This document shows positions 23,960 through 36,241 of a stretch of 64,000 bases of DNA, piece by piece. This DNA is from Trema orientale (lineage: Eukaryota > Streptophyta > Magnoliopsida > Rosales > Cannabaceae): the NCBI GenBank assembly GCA_002914845.1, contig JXTC01000356.1:128626-192625 (forward strand), written 5' to 3'. The notes under the pieces were generated by a model. The model did not search any database. It had not been told where the DNA came from and was given only the letters and a program-made list of their open reading frames with translations. Positions within the stretch are counted from its first letter, which is position 1; every line of letters begins with the position of its first letter. The position numbers were made by a program, and so were the translations under genes.

Positions 23960-26900
23960 ATGGTGTTTCCCACTATAGACGTTCTTGGTCACAAAGAGCT
24001 TTTTTCATTCCACAAAAAGGAGATTTTTGGCTTTTTAGCTTAACTTGCAAAATCTTTTGCGAATATTGTGCTCAACAAAACAACAATAGCAATGCCTCTT
24101 CCTCCCTCTTCATCAATATCTCAACAAAAGGGTGCTTATGTTTCAGTTAAGGTCAATCTTATGGCTGTAGAAGAATGCTTGAATGTTTTAAGTTCTCTCT
24201 TATTGGGCGTGTTATTTTATCAAAGGGTGATAAACCTTGGTCTTTGGTTGAATTGAAAGCAAGACTCAATTTAATATAGAAAATTTCTTCATGGTGACTA
24301 ATTTCCTTGGGTAAGGGCTATTTTTTTTTTATCATGTTGACTTCTGAGGAAGACAAAACTCATGTCTGGAGTATGAGTTCATTGAATATAAAATCAGGTA
24401 TTTTAAGACTCCAGCCTTGGGTTTCTGACTTCATTCCAAGTGAATAAAAGATTACAAATGTTCAAGTCTGGGTTCGGTTTTATGAATTATCTTGGGAATT
24501 TTGGCACCCTCAAATTTTATCTGATTTGGCTAGGGCAGTTAGTTGTCCTTTGAGAATTGACCAAACTACTCTTAACAGGAATTTCGGTCACTATGCTAGA
24601 GTTTTGGTAGATATGGATCTTAAGAATGCACTACTTGATTCGATTCAAGTGGAGAGCGAAGATGAGTGTCACTTTGTTTACCTTTCTGACGAGAGACTAC
24701 CAGATTTTTATACTACTTGCTCTTGAATTAGCCATGTTCTTTCAAAATATTATCATAATAAGCCGAAAGATAACAAGGAGAAGGTCACTAAGAAAAGTGA
24801 CGGGGTTATTACTCAAAAGCAATAGATTTTTGTTGCAAAGCTAAATACAGAGCAAGTGATTTTCAAAGATGATAAAAAATATCTGGATATACCTTTGCAG
24901 AATATTTCCACATCTCTTTTCGAAGATGAGGCTACTTCAGCTGATATTTTGGCCAAGGGTAAAGCACATGCTGACAAGTAAGTCGAGGTTATTGTAGTTG
25001 ACAATATTACCTCTCAGGATGATGCACAGGTCTCGCAATAGAATTTGGATCCGATTCTTATGCGTGATAAGGACTAGGTATTTCATACGAAGGCTCCTTT
25101 AGATCCAAATATGGTGGGTAACTCTGACCAAGATGAGGTATCTAAAAGTGATAATATAAATACCAATGAATACAAGTTCACACTTGGCGTAGCTCTCGCG
25201 GGAGAAGAATTATGATGTCTCACCTAGACAGAGCTTTCTGCAGTGAAGATTATTTAGAGAGGTGGAGCCAGGTCTCCTGTATTTGTTTACCTCAGTTACA
25301 CTCAGATCATCATCCACTTTTATTGTCTTCGATAAAAGATGCTATTACTGCCTCTCATCCATTTCACTTTCAATGAATGTGGTTGACTCACCCCGGGTTT
25401 AAGGAGTTAGTTGGCAATGTTTGTTCGCGTCCTTGCTTTGGTTCCCCTATTACAATCCTTATCAAGAAGCTTAAGAACCTGAAATGTGAATTGAAAATAT
25501 GAAATTGGCAGGATTTTAGAGATCTTAAACTCAATATTTTCAAAGCATAAAAAAAAGTCTTAGCCATTCAAGAACGTCTTTCTAATAAAGGTTTTTCCGA
25601 TTCTCTTCTTTTTCAAGAGACTAAAGCCCTCTCTTCTTTGGATTCGTTCCTTTCTCAAGAAGAAATTTACTTCCGTGAACAAAATAGAGTCAAATGGTTA
25701 AAGAAGAGGGATAAAAACTCTTCTTTTTTTCATAATATTATGAAATGTTGAAAAGCTAAAAAGGTATTGAGTCACATGATGATTAGAGAAGATGTTGTGG
25801 AGGTCATTAACTTGATCTCTGATCATATTCAATCTTTCTACACTGATTTGTTCAATGAACCACAGACTCATGTTATTGATTATTCGGTTGTACAAGAGAT
25901 TATTTCTAAAATGGTGTCTTCTTCTGAGCATGCAAAGCTTTGTCGAGTCCTTAATGATAAAAAGATTCGTCTAATAGTTTTTGACATGGATTCCTCGAGA
26001 GCCCCGGGCTCGGAAGGCTTCTCTGGGAAGTTTTTTCGTCACTATTGGGATATTGTTGGTAGTGATGTTGTTTCTATAGTCCAGCAGTTCTTCCAATCAG
26101 GTGCTTTAACCCCTGGCCTGAATTCTAACTTTTCAGTTTTAATCTCTAAAGTGGAGCATACTCTTACTATTGATCAGTACCGTCCGATTTTTTTGGGAAA
26201 CTTTCTCTATAAATTGATCACTAAGATTATCACTGATCATCTGAGAGTCATATTTTCTCTCAGATCATTTCTCCAAACTAATTTGGTTTTGTGCCCAGAA
26301 GATGCATTAGAGATTGTACTGTTGGAGCCTCAGAATGTTACAATTATCTAGATAAGAAAATTTTTGGCAGTAATTTTGCTATGAAGTTAGATATTAAGAA
26401 AACTTTTGACACCCTGTATTGGGGTTTCGTTAAAGCTGTGCTCTCTGCTTTCAGCTTTGATTATACTTTTGTGAAATGGATAGATAATATTTTCTATTCA
26501 GCTCGCCTCTCTATTTTGATTAATAGTTCCCCCTAATAATTATTTTCCTTGCTCCAGAGGTGTGCATTAAGGAGATCCTCTCTCTCCTCTTATTCATTCT
26601 CACTGAAGACTATCTCAGCCGTTACCTCAATTTATTGCTCCAAAGGGGTAAGCTGATTCCTATGACTTCTACTGGAAAAGATAAAACTCCTATTCAATTT
26701 CTCTTTGCAAACGACACACTTCTTTTTGGTAGAGCTTCCAAGACCAACATTAGAGTGATTATAAAGGCTCTTTAAAATTATGCAATGCTGTCTAGCCAAT
26801 AGGTTAACTTTAATAAATTCTTCGTTTACTTTGGCAGTGCTGTTGCTCCCCCCTCTATTTCTGAATTATACGGGTATGAGAAGAGGTGGCTCGTCCTTCA

Positions 26901-29090
26901 CTTATCTTGGTATTTCTCTGTTTGTCGGGTCCCCTAAGTGTTCTAATTTTCAACCGTTACTTTACAAGATCTATAACAATATTGAGTATTGGAAAGGTTT
27001 ACATCTATCCATGGTGGGTAGAGTAAATGTTATCAATTTAGTTATCATGAGTCAAGTTTCCTACTCCTTTCAAGTCTATCAATAGCCAGCTACTCTTCTA
27101 AAGGAGTTGATTTCTTTAATAAGAAATGTTTTGTGGTCTGGTTTAACTAAGGTGACTAAACTTGTAATTTCCTCTTGAAGGATGTGTTAGAAACCTAAAA
27201 AAGATGGGAGCTTAGGCATTCGGGATCCTAAAATTCTCAATGCAGCTCTTCTAAAAAACTATCTTAGAGCTTAATGACAGATAAGTCTTTCGTTTTTAAA
27301 GTCTTGAGGGAGCGGTTTTTCTCCAATAGTTTTTCTCAGCATAAATTTTAGAAATCCTCTATTTGGTATAGTTTAAGATCTCACATGCAGCCTCTCCTTG
27401 AGGAGTCAATTTGGGCAATTAGGAAAGATTTCAACATTCGCTTTTGGTAGGATAATTGGCTAAGATCTCCTTCAAATGAGATGACTGCTTATAATGATAC
27501 TATGGAGTCTAGCCTTGATACTACTATTGGTGAGCTTGTTTCTAATTCTGAATGGCGTCTTCCTGCTTCCTTTACTTCCAATTTTTCTTTGATTGCTGAT
27601 AAAATCAGGAAGACTATTATCTATGACTCCCCAGATACTCTTATTTGGCGTCATTCTACTTCTAGCGAGGTTACATGTGTGGGCTCTTATAGGTCTTTGG
27701 TTAGTTTTGTTACGAAGGAAAGATGGGGGGATGAGTTCTGGGCTAGTTATATCCCACCATCATGCTCCATAATTTTTTGGAGAGTGCTTTAGGATAAACT
27801 TCTAATAGAACAGAATCTTATTAAGAGAGGCTTCAAAATGCCTTCTTATTATCGCTTTTGTTTCTCTCATGAAGAAAATATTGATAATCTTTTCATCTCT
27901 TATAATTTTACATGTACTCTTTGGGGGGGCTATCTCATCAGCTTTTAGGTGTCGGATTCGTCTAGATGTCACTATTATTGACATTTGACTAGATGCTCTT
28001 GAAACTAACTTTAGCAGTCAAATTTCTCAACTTTGGAGAACCGCAATTGTGACTGCTATTCAGGTTATTTAGACTTCATGAAACAAGCTGTTATTTGATA
28101 ATGAACCTACATCTATTCACTCGGCTATCACTTTAATTAGGTGAGTGGTTAGCAAATCTAATACTGTTTGTTCTAGAATTATGAAAAACTCTATGGAGGA
28201 GTTAGAAATTCTGAAATATCTTCATGTGAAGCTAAAACCTTTAAGATCACAAAAAATTATTGAAGTATCTTAGTATATTCCTCCACAAAACTGGTTGAAG
28301 GTTAACACAGATAGTGCTGCTCATGGTTATCCAGACTTGGCAGGTTGTGGTAGAGTTTTTAGGACATTCCAGAGTTTCTTTAGTGGTGGTTTCACCATTC
28401 CTATTGGTAAGGATTATGCTTTTGAGGCGAAGCTGGCAGCCGCTATTCATGCAACTCTTATGCGTGGGATTTTGGATGGAGAAATATTTGACTAAAGAGT
28501 GATTCAGCTTATCTGGTCATACTTTATAAGATGCGTTTTGTGTTTGTTCCTTGGCTTTAGAAACCACCATAGATCCATTGTATTGGGATGTTCTCTAACA
28601 TAACTTTTCTTGTTTCCTACATCTATCGAGAAGAAAATTCTGTTGCAGACATTTTAGCTTCTAGAGCTACGAGTATTCAAGTCCCAACTTGGTAGTACAC
28701 TGCACCGACCTTCATTTATGCAGCGATCAACAAAAACTTTTCTAGACTATATAATTTTCATCTTTCTTAGTGGCCCACACGGTAACACAATGTGCTCTTT
28801 TTTTGTGGTTTTTCTCTTTAGGTTTTATACAAAAATATATTTTTTTTATTGAGGCATTGTTAGAAGGTAAAGACAATAGTTTTGTTTTGGCAGAACTATT
28901 TGGCTTCTTCAAAGGTTTTTTTTCTGTTTTCAGTGGCTACCTTAATCCTTCTTATAGATTATTTCTTTCTTAACGTTATGTACCTTTCTTTTTATTTTAT
29001 TTTAATAAATTACCAGAGGATCTTTTAGTCTCTTGCCCTATCAGGTTTCTAAGATACTTTCTTCCGGTACTATTTTATAAAAAAAAAAAG
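23960..29090 (+). pseudogene. LINE (L1-type non-LTR retrotransposon), copy 1, decayed
   Basis: ORF1 begins near 23960 (MVFPTIDVLGHKEL...) and gives a broken DUF4283 domain through about 24725 (YVSVKVN.MAVEECLNVL; ARAVSCPLRIDQTTLNRNFG). An ORF1 tail then joins directly to the C-terminal end of the endonuclease (SHLDRAFCSEDYLERW, SDHHPLLL, 25210-25330). Reverse transcriptase follows in several frames (VFDMDSSRAPGSEGFSGKFF, about 25975; DQYRPI, about 26175). The zinc-knuckle region is near 27720-27940, the RNase H start (WLKVNTD) near 28290, and its end (VSYIYREENSVADILAS) near 28612. It ends in an A-run at 29079-29089. The polymerase FADD box reads FAND (26704-26715). Many stops and frameshifts: no functional product. 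The 5' boundary, possibly near 23650, is uncertain. Confidence 0.92.
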
Positions 29091-29112
29091 AAACTTGTAA
29101 TTTAGAGAGAAT
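29091..29112 (+). repeat. 22-bp direct repeat, left copy, between the two LINEs
   Basis: aaacttgtaatttagagaga plus at, directly after the A-run of LINE copy 1 and five A's before copy 2. The same 22 bases recur at 33480-33501 after copy 2. It can be read as a target-site duplication of copy 2, or as flank copied in a tandem duplication. Confidence 0.8.
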
Positions 29113-29117
29113 AAAAA

Positions 29118-32100
29118 ATGAGGCTACTTCAGCTGATATTTTGGCTAAGAGTAAAGCACATGCTGACAAGGAAGTCGAGGTTATTGTAGTTGACAATACT
29201 ACCTCTCAGGATGATGCACAGGTCTTGCAACAGAATTTGGATTCGATTCTTATGCGTGATACGGACTAGGTATTTCATACGGAGGCTCCTTTAGATCCAA
29301 CTATGGTGGGTCCTATTAGATACCTCATCTTTTGAGGAATCTAAAAGTGATAATATGGACACCAATGACATTTCCCCTACTAAGTTCTCTTCCTTTAAGA
29401 ATAAAGGTTTGCAAGAAGTTCAATCTAAGAAACAAAAGAAAGCTACTCAAGTTCAATCTAAATTCACACTTGGCGTAGCTCTCGCGAAGGAAGAATTATG
29501 ATGTCTCACCTAGACAGAGCTTTCTGTAGTGAAGATTATTTAGAGAGGTGGAGCCAGGTCTCTTGTATATGTTTGCCTCAATTACACTCAGATCATCATC
29601 TACTTTTATTGTCTTCGATAAAAGATGCTATTACTGCCTCTCATCTATTTCACTTTCAAGGAATGTGGTTGACTCACCCTGGATTTAAAGAGTTAGTTGG
29701 CAATGTTTGTTCCCGTCCTTACTTCGGTCCCCCCATTACCATCCTTATCAAGAAGCTTAAGAATCTGAAATGTGAATTAAAAATATGGAATTGGCAGAAT
29801 TTTAGAGATCTTAAACTCAATATTTTCAAAGCATAAAAAAAAGTCTTAGCCATTCAAGAACGTCTTTCTAATGAAGGTTTTTCTGATTCTCTTCTTTTTT
29901 AAGAGACTAAAGCTCTCTCTTCTTTGGATTCGTTCCTTTCTCAAGAAGAAATTTACTTTCTAAACAAAATAGAGTCAAATGGTTAAAGAAGGAGGATAAA
30001 AACTCTTATTTTTTTCATAATATTATGAAACGTCGAAAAGCTAAAAAGGTATTGAGTCACATGATGTTTAGAGAAGTTGTTGTGGAGGACATTAACTTAA
30101 TCTCTAATTATATTCAATCTTTCTACACTGATTTGTTCAATGAACCACAGACTCATGTTATTGATTATTCGGTTGTGCAAGAGACTATTCCTAAACTGGT
30201 GTCTTCTTCTAAGAGTGCAAAGCTTTGTTGAGTCCTTAATGATAAAAAGATCCGTCTTAATAGTTTTTGACATGGATTCCTCGAGTGCCCCAGGCCTGGA
30301 AAGCTTCTCTGGGAAGTTTTTTCGTCATTGTTGGGATGTTGTTGGTAGTAATGTTGTTTCTGCAGTCCAGCAGTTCTTCCAATCAGGTACTTCAACCCCT
30401 GGCCTGAATTCTAACTTTTCAGTTTTAATCCCTAAAGTGGACCGTGCTCTTACTATTGATCAGTACCGTCCGATTATTTTGGGAAACTTTCTCTATAAAT
30501 TGATCACTAAGATTATCACTGATCGTCTGGGTTTTATCTGTTATCAGATTATTTTTCTAAACTAATTTGGTTTTGTGCTCAGAAGATGCATTAGAGATTG
30601 TATTGTTGGAGCCTCAGAATATTACAATTATCTAGACAAGAAAATTTTTGGCAATAATTTTGCTATGAAGTTGGATATTAAGAAAACTTTTGACACCATG
30701 CATTAGGATTTCGTTAAAGCTATGCTTTCTGCTTTCAGTTTTGATTATACTTTTGTGAAATGGGTGGATAATATTTTCCATTCAGCTCGCCTCTCTATTT
30801 TGATCAATGGTTCCCCCCATAGTTATTTTCTTTGCTCCAGAGGTGTGCATCAAGGAGATCCTTTTTCTCCTCTTTTATTCATTCTCACTGAAGACTATCT
30901 CAGCCGTTACCTCAATTTATTGTTCCAAAGGGGTAGCTGATTCCCATAACTTCTACTGGAAAAGACAAAGCTCATATTTACTTTCTCTTTGCAGACGACG
31001 CACTTCTTTTTGGTAGAGCTTCCAAGACCAAAATTAGAGTGATTATAAAGGCTCTTTAAAATTATGCAATATTGTCTAGCCAACAGGTTAACTTTAATAA
31101 ATTCTTCATTTACTTTGGCAGTGCTGTTGCTCCCCATTCTATTTATGAATTTTTAAATTATACGGGTATGAGAAGAGGTGGTTCGTCCTCTACTTATCTT
31201 GGTATTTCTCTATTTGTCGGGTCCCCTAAACGTTTTAATTTTCAACCATTACTTTACAAGATCTATAACAATATTGAGTATTGGAAAGGTTTACATCTAT
31301 CCATGGCGGGTAGAGTGAGTGTTATCAATTCAGTTATCATGAGTCAACTTTCCTGCTCCTTTTAAGTCTATCAATAGTCAGCTACTCTTCTAAAGGAGTT
31401 GATTTCTTCAATAAGAAACGTTTTGTGGTCTGGTTCAATAAGGTGACTAAACCTGTAATTGCCTCTTGAAGGATATGTTACAAACCTAAAAAAGATGGTG
31501 GCTTAGGCATTCGAGATCCCAAAATTCTCAATGCAGCTCTTCTAAAAAACTATCTTGGAGCTTAATGACAGATGAGTCTTTCGTTTTTAAATTCCTGAAG
31601 GGGCGGTACTTCTCCAATAGTTTTTCTTAGCGTAAATTTTAGAAATCCTCTATTTGGTACAGTTTAAGATCTCACATTCAGCCTCTCCTTGAGAAATCAA
31701 TTTGGGCAATCAGGAAATTCCAACATTCGCTTTTGGTCGGATAATTGGCTAAGATCTCTTTTAAATGAGATGATTGCTTATAATGATACTATGGGGCCTT
31801 AATACTACTATTGGTGAGCTTATTTCTAATTCTGAATAGTGTCTTCCTGCTTCCTTTACTTCCAATTTTCCTTTGATTGATCTATTTTAAATGAGATGAT
31901 TGCTTATAATGATACTATAGAGCCTAGCCTTAATACTACTATTGGTGAGCTTGTTTCTAATTCTGAATAGTGTCTTCCTGCTTTCTTTACTTCCAATTTT
32001 CCTTTGATTGCTGATGAAATCAGGAAGACTATTATCTGCAACTCCCTAGATACTCTTATTTGGCATCATTCTACTTCTAGCGAGGTTACTTGTGTGGACT

Positions 32101-33479
32101 TTTATAAGTCTTTGGTTAGTTCTGTTACAAAGGACAGATGGGGGGATAAGTTCTGCGCTGGTTATATCCCCTCATCATGCTCTATGATTTTTTAGAGAGT
32201 GCTTTAGGATAAACTTCCAACAGAACAGAATCTTATTAAGAGAGGCTTCAAAATGCCTTCTTATTGTCGCTTTTGTTTCTCTCATGAAGAAAATGTTGAT
32301 CATCTTTTCATCTCTTATAATTTTACACGTACTCTTTGGGGGACTATCTCATCAGCTTTTAGGTGTCAGATTCGTTTAAATGTCATTGTTATTGACATTT
32401 GACTAGATATTCTTGAAGCTAACTTTAGCAGTCAAATTTCTCAACTTTGGAGAACCGTAATTGTGACTGCTATTTGGGTTATTTGGACTTCACGAAACAA
32501 GCTGTTATTTGATAATGAACCTACATTTATTCACTTGGCCATCACTTTAATTTGGCGAGTGGTTGGCGAGTCTAATACTGTTGGTTTTGGAACCATGAAA
32601 AACTCTATAGAGGAGTTAGAAATTCTGAAATGTCTTCATGTGAAGCTAAAACCTTCAAGATCACAAAAAATTGTCGAAGTGTCTTAGTGTATTCCTCCAC
32701 AAGACTGGTTGAAGGTTAATACGGATAGTGCTACTTATGGTTGTCTAGGACATTCTGGGGTTTCTTTAGCAGTGGTTTCGCCATTTCTATTGGTAAGGCT
32801 TATGCTTTTGAGGCGGAGCTGGCAGCCGCTATTCATGCAACTCTTGTGCATGGGATTTTGGATGGAGAAATATTTGACTGAAGAGTGACTCAGTTTATCT
32901 GGTCACACTTTATAAGAGGCGTTTTGTGTTTGTTCCTTAGCTTTAGAAACCACCATGGATCCGTTGTATTGGGATGTTCTCTAACACTTTTCATGTTTCT
33001 CACATCTATCGAGAAAGAAATTATGTTGCAGACATTTTAGCTTCTAGAGCTACGAGTATTCAAGCCCCAACTTGGTGGTATACTACACCGACCTTCATTC
33101 ATGCAGCATCAACAAAGATTTTTCTGGACTATGTAATTTTCGTTTTTCTTAGTGGCCCATACGGTGACATAATGTGCTCTTTTTCCTTTTTTGTGGTTTT
33201 TTCCTTTGGGTTTTATACAAAAAAAGGTTTTTTTTACTGAGGCATTGTTGGAAGGTAAGGACAATAATTTTGTTTCAGTAGAACTATTCAGCTTCTTCAA
33301 GGGTTTTTCTTTTCTGTTTTCAGTAATTACCTTAATCCTTCTTAAATATTATTTCTTTCTTAACGTTATATACCTTTCTTTTTATTTTATTTTAATAAAT
33401 TACCAGAGAATTTTTTAGTCCCCTGCCCTATCAGATTTTTGAGATACTTCCTTTCGGTACCATTTTATAGAAAAAAAGA
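29118..33479 (+). pseudogene. LINE (L1-type), copy 2, 5'-truncated and decayed
   Basis: Same element as copy 1, starting inside ORF1 at 'atgaggctacttcagctg' (the counterpart is at about 24925), so DUF4283 is absent. It keeps a longer ORF1 tail (about 29370-29460), the same fusion to the endonuclease end (29498, MMSHLDRAFCSEDYLERW), and better reverse transcriptase pieces: CSRGVHQGDPFSPLLF at about 30835-30882 and FADD at 30988-30999, the catalytic box still intact. The RNase H end (HVSHIYRERNYVADILAS) is at about 32990-33045. The end is a short A-run at 33471-33477. Stops interrupt every domain. A local tandem duplication lies at 31753-32010. Confidence 0.92.
31753..32010 (+). repeat. Local tandem duplication inside LINE copy 2
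   Basis: Two units, 31753-31878 and 31879-32010, both starting 'gatct.ttttaaatgagatg' and ending 'ccttttgattg'-like text (tccaattttcctttgattg). Copy 1 has a single unit. The first unit lacks six bases (around atggggcct) that the second unit and copy 1 keep. Confidence 0.9.
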
Positions 33480-33501
33480 AAACTTGTAATTTAGAGAGAA
33501 T
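33480..33501 (+). repeat. 22-bp direct repeat, right copy, after LINE copy 2
   Basis: Identical to 29091-29112 and directly after the A-run of copy 2; unique DNA (caataatttataattac) follows. Confidence 0.8.
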
Positions 33502-35603
33502 CAATAATTTATAATTACATATAAGAAAAATAAATTAAGATGAAAATATAATATTAATATACAACAGATGGGGGGAGTGAGATCTTTGTCTGCACATAGT
33601 TTGGGGTGCAAAGTGGGCAGCTTTTGATGGGTACAGTTGGGTTGGATTTGATGCTTCGGTCCCCTGTAATCTTCAATCTCTCTCTCTATCTCTATATCTG
33701 TATTTCGAATAGAGAGAGAGAGAGGCTCTTCACTTTAACGTGCGCGTTGGGTTTCTTTCATGTTTTCCAAATTGGAATCTCTTTGTCCGCTGGTGGTGCT
33801 ATGGTGGTCACTGCCCAGTGATTACTGATCAATATTGCTGTGGGCCATCTGCCTTGTCTACTTGGACCCACTCGCCACCTCTCTCTCACTCACTCACTGC
33901 AGTTTTGTTCACTTTCATATATCTTATATAAATACAAATATAGAAATATATAGTACTCGCACATACATTTGTCTACATATATAATAGGCCTAGAATATTC
34001 ATCTAAACAAGTGCCCACCAGCCCTTCAAGACAAATATCGAATTAGTTAGCAACATTAATTATTAAGATAAGGTCCTGTTTTAGATAAACAATGGGTGGG
34101 TTAAATTCCTCCTGTTTTAATTTGCAATAGTTCCTAATTAATGATCCTAATAAGTGCCTTCTATGTATGGCTTTGATTATGCAAATGGGTAAAAACAACT
34201 AATTTATGTTATAAAGATATAGATATATCAAGAAGAAGAAAATCTACACATCTACGTACAAATCTAGACTCATGATAATTAACATGGTCTTACTTAAGAG
34301 TTAGTTACTAGTTAGTAGCATGCTAAAATAAAATAATACTACATATGCTTAGTGTAAGTTTAATGCATGTGCACATTTATCTGTTTTTATGGGATTAAAA
34401 GGTAGGTTATTATCTCGAAGATAGACAATTCTTTATTTAACCCTGAGGGATCAAGAATCTAATTACTCAACAAAAGTAAAATTCTCCTAATTAACAAGCT
34501 AGCTAAGGTGTCTCTACTTTTAATTTGTCTCCATTATACTATAGTGGTAAAATAAATTAATCACCCTATTAATATTACTATATAATATGTTCCCAGATAG
34601 ATATACTTTATGCAGTCATATTGAACGACTAGATCATAGAATAACCAAATGAGATGGTCTTGTAAAGAACAACACTATAGTCATATTTTAATTACCATAG
34701 ATCAAATTGTAACTGCGCAAGAATAATGATGGGTTGTAGGGAAGGAGGAGAAGATCCCTTGGGAGACTACAAAATCCGTTTAATGTTCCACAAAGTACTA
34801 TGCTTTGCTTTTTCTTCCTCTTATCTCTTTTTTTCTTCAACCCTTAGGGGGCTCAGCTGCCCCAAGTGCACTCCACATGGGTCTGCACCTTATTAGTTTC
34901 TACGCGCGGTCTCTCACTCTGACACTTATTATATATCTTAAGGCTTTATTTTTCTCTTTTTTGTTTTTATAATTATTTTTAAATTTATTTATTTATTAGG
35001 CCAATCTGAGAGTATAGAGAGAGAGAGGGAGAGAGATGGGAATGAGAGCAAGAGCGGCCTTGAGAAAGAATAAAGCGTGGTCTTCTCCCTTCTGTGTTTG
35101 AGTCTGAGATGTAGACCGCCACATGGTGCCCTCTTGTCCCTTTTCTTTTGGACTTTTCGCTACTCATATGTCAAGTGAAATATCCTTCTTTTTTTCTTTT
35201 TTTTTAAAGCAAATGAAATATCCTTCTTGGTCTTCCGCTATATATGCTTGTACGCTTTAATTACTTGCCTAGCTAGTTGCCCTGCTAAATCCGTCACATA
35301 TATTTCTATGCATGATATTGTATCTTATATATTATGGACCAACAATTTTGTTAGAATGACAACATTATTCACATCCATTTTTTCTCCGATAAATCAAGCT
35401 TTGGCCTCGAGCAAAATTTTAGAAGATTATACACTGAGGCTACTAGCAAACTAATAAACCGGTCTATGGTTATTTGTTAATCCACAATGATGTCCCATCG
35501 ATCGAATTGATAGAGTAAACTCGAATATTAATTAAATAGTATATAAGGTGTGTGATCAAAATTGAATAATAAATAATAAAATTCATTAATGCATTGTATA
35601 TGT

Positions 35604-35655
<52 letters not shown>

Positions 35656-36241
35656 TGATTGATTAATAAATGAGAAAAATAAGAGAAAAGGTTGAAGTGG
35701 GATTTGCTGTTTGAGAGAGCATTGGTTATTGGGCTAGACTAGAGAGCTCTCTAAGTCTAGGGATTCCCTCTACTTATCTAAAATTTTTCTGTATCTCTAT
35801 GTAGATCGAAAGGAATGTTATACGTATAGTGATGCGGAATGTGTAGTCTCATGTTAAATAAACTGTTTTTAGCTTTGCCTTTCTTGAACCTACCAAAGAT
35901 TCATCCGTAATGCCACTTTACCTCTCTGTCCTCTTCTTGGATTTCGAATGTCGACCCTGATCTCTCATTCTTTTTTTTCGTTTATTTTTTTCTTTAATTC
36001 CTTAAATAACATATCATCTAACTCGAATTCGATTTTGGACCAGAACCCATCACGTGAAATTAGATTTAGAAAACTAATAATAATTAATATTTTTTTTTCT
36101 CCGAGTCTCATATTATTATATTACATGGTCTTAATGTTTCAACCCCGTCAAGAAAGAAAGACTCTAAGAGAGACTCACGTCGCCACCTGCTCTTTGTCTG
36201 TTTATTCTTTGTTTCAACGATTCCTTTGAGAGAAGAAAAAA
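33502..36241. other. Intergenic DNA and promoter region upstream of the Dof1.4-type gene
   Basis: No gene supported. It contains CT and GA microsatellites (about 33678-33722), GC-richer pieces near 33560-33660 and 33770-33890, a TA microsatellite (listed separately) and the Dof leader in the last few hundred bases. Short ORFs here have no family features. Confidence 0.45.
35608..35653. repeat. TA dinucleotide microsatellite
   Basis: An uninterrupted (AT)n run of about 46 bp, about 590 bp upstream of the Dof start codon. Confidence 0.95.

Noticed and set aside
25767-26351. 194-aa ORF read as a possible host gene
   Set aside because: It is a fragment of LINE reverse transcriptase (APGSEGFSGKFF...DQYRPI) with a second, similarly broken copy 4.3 kb away.
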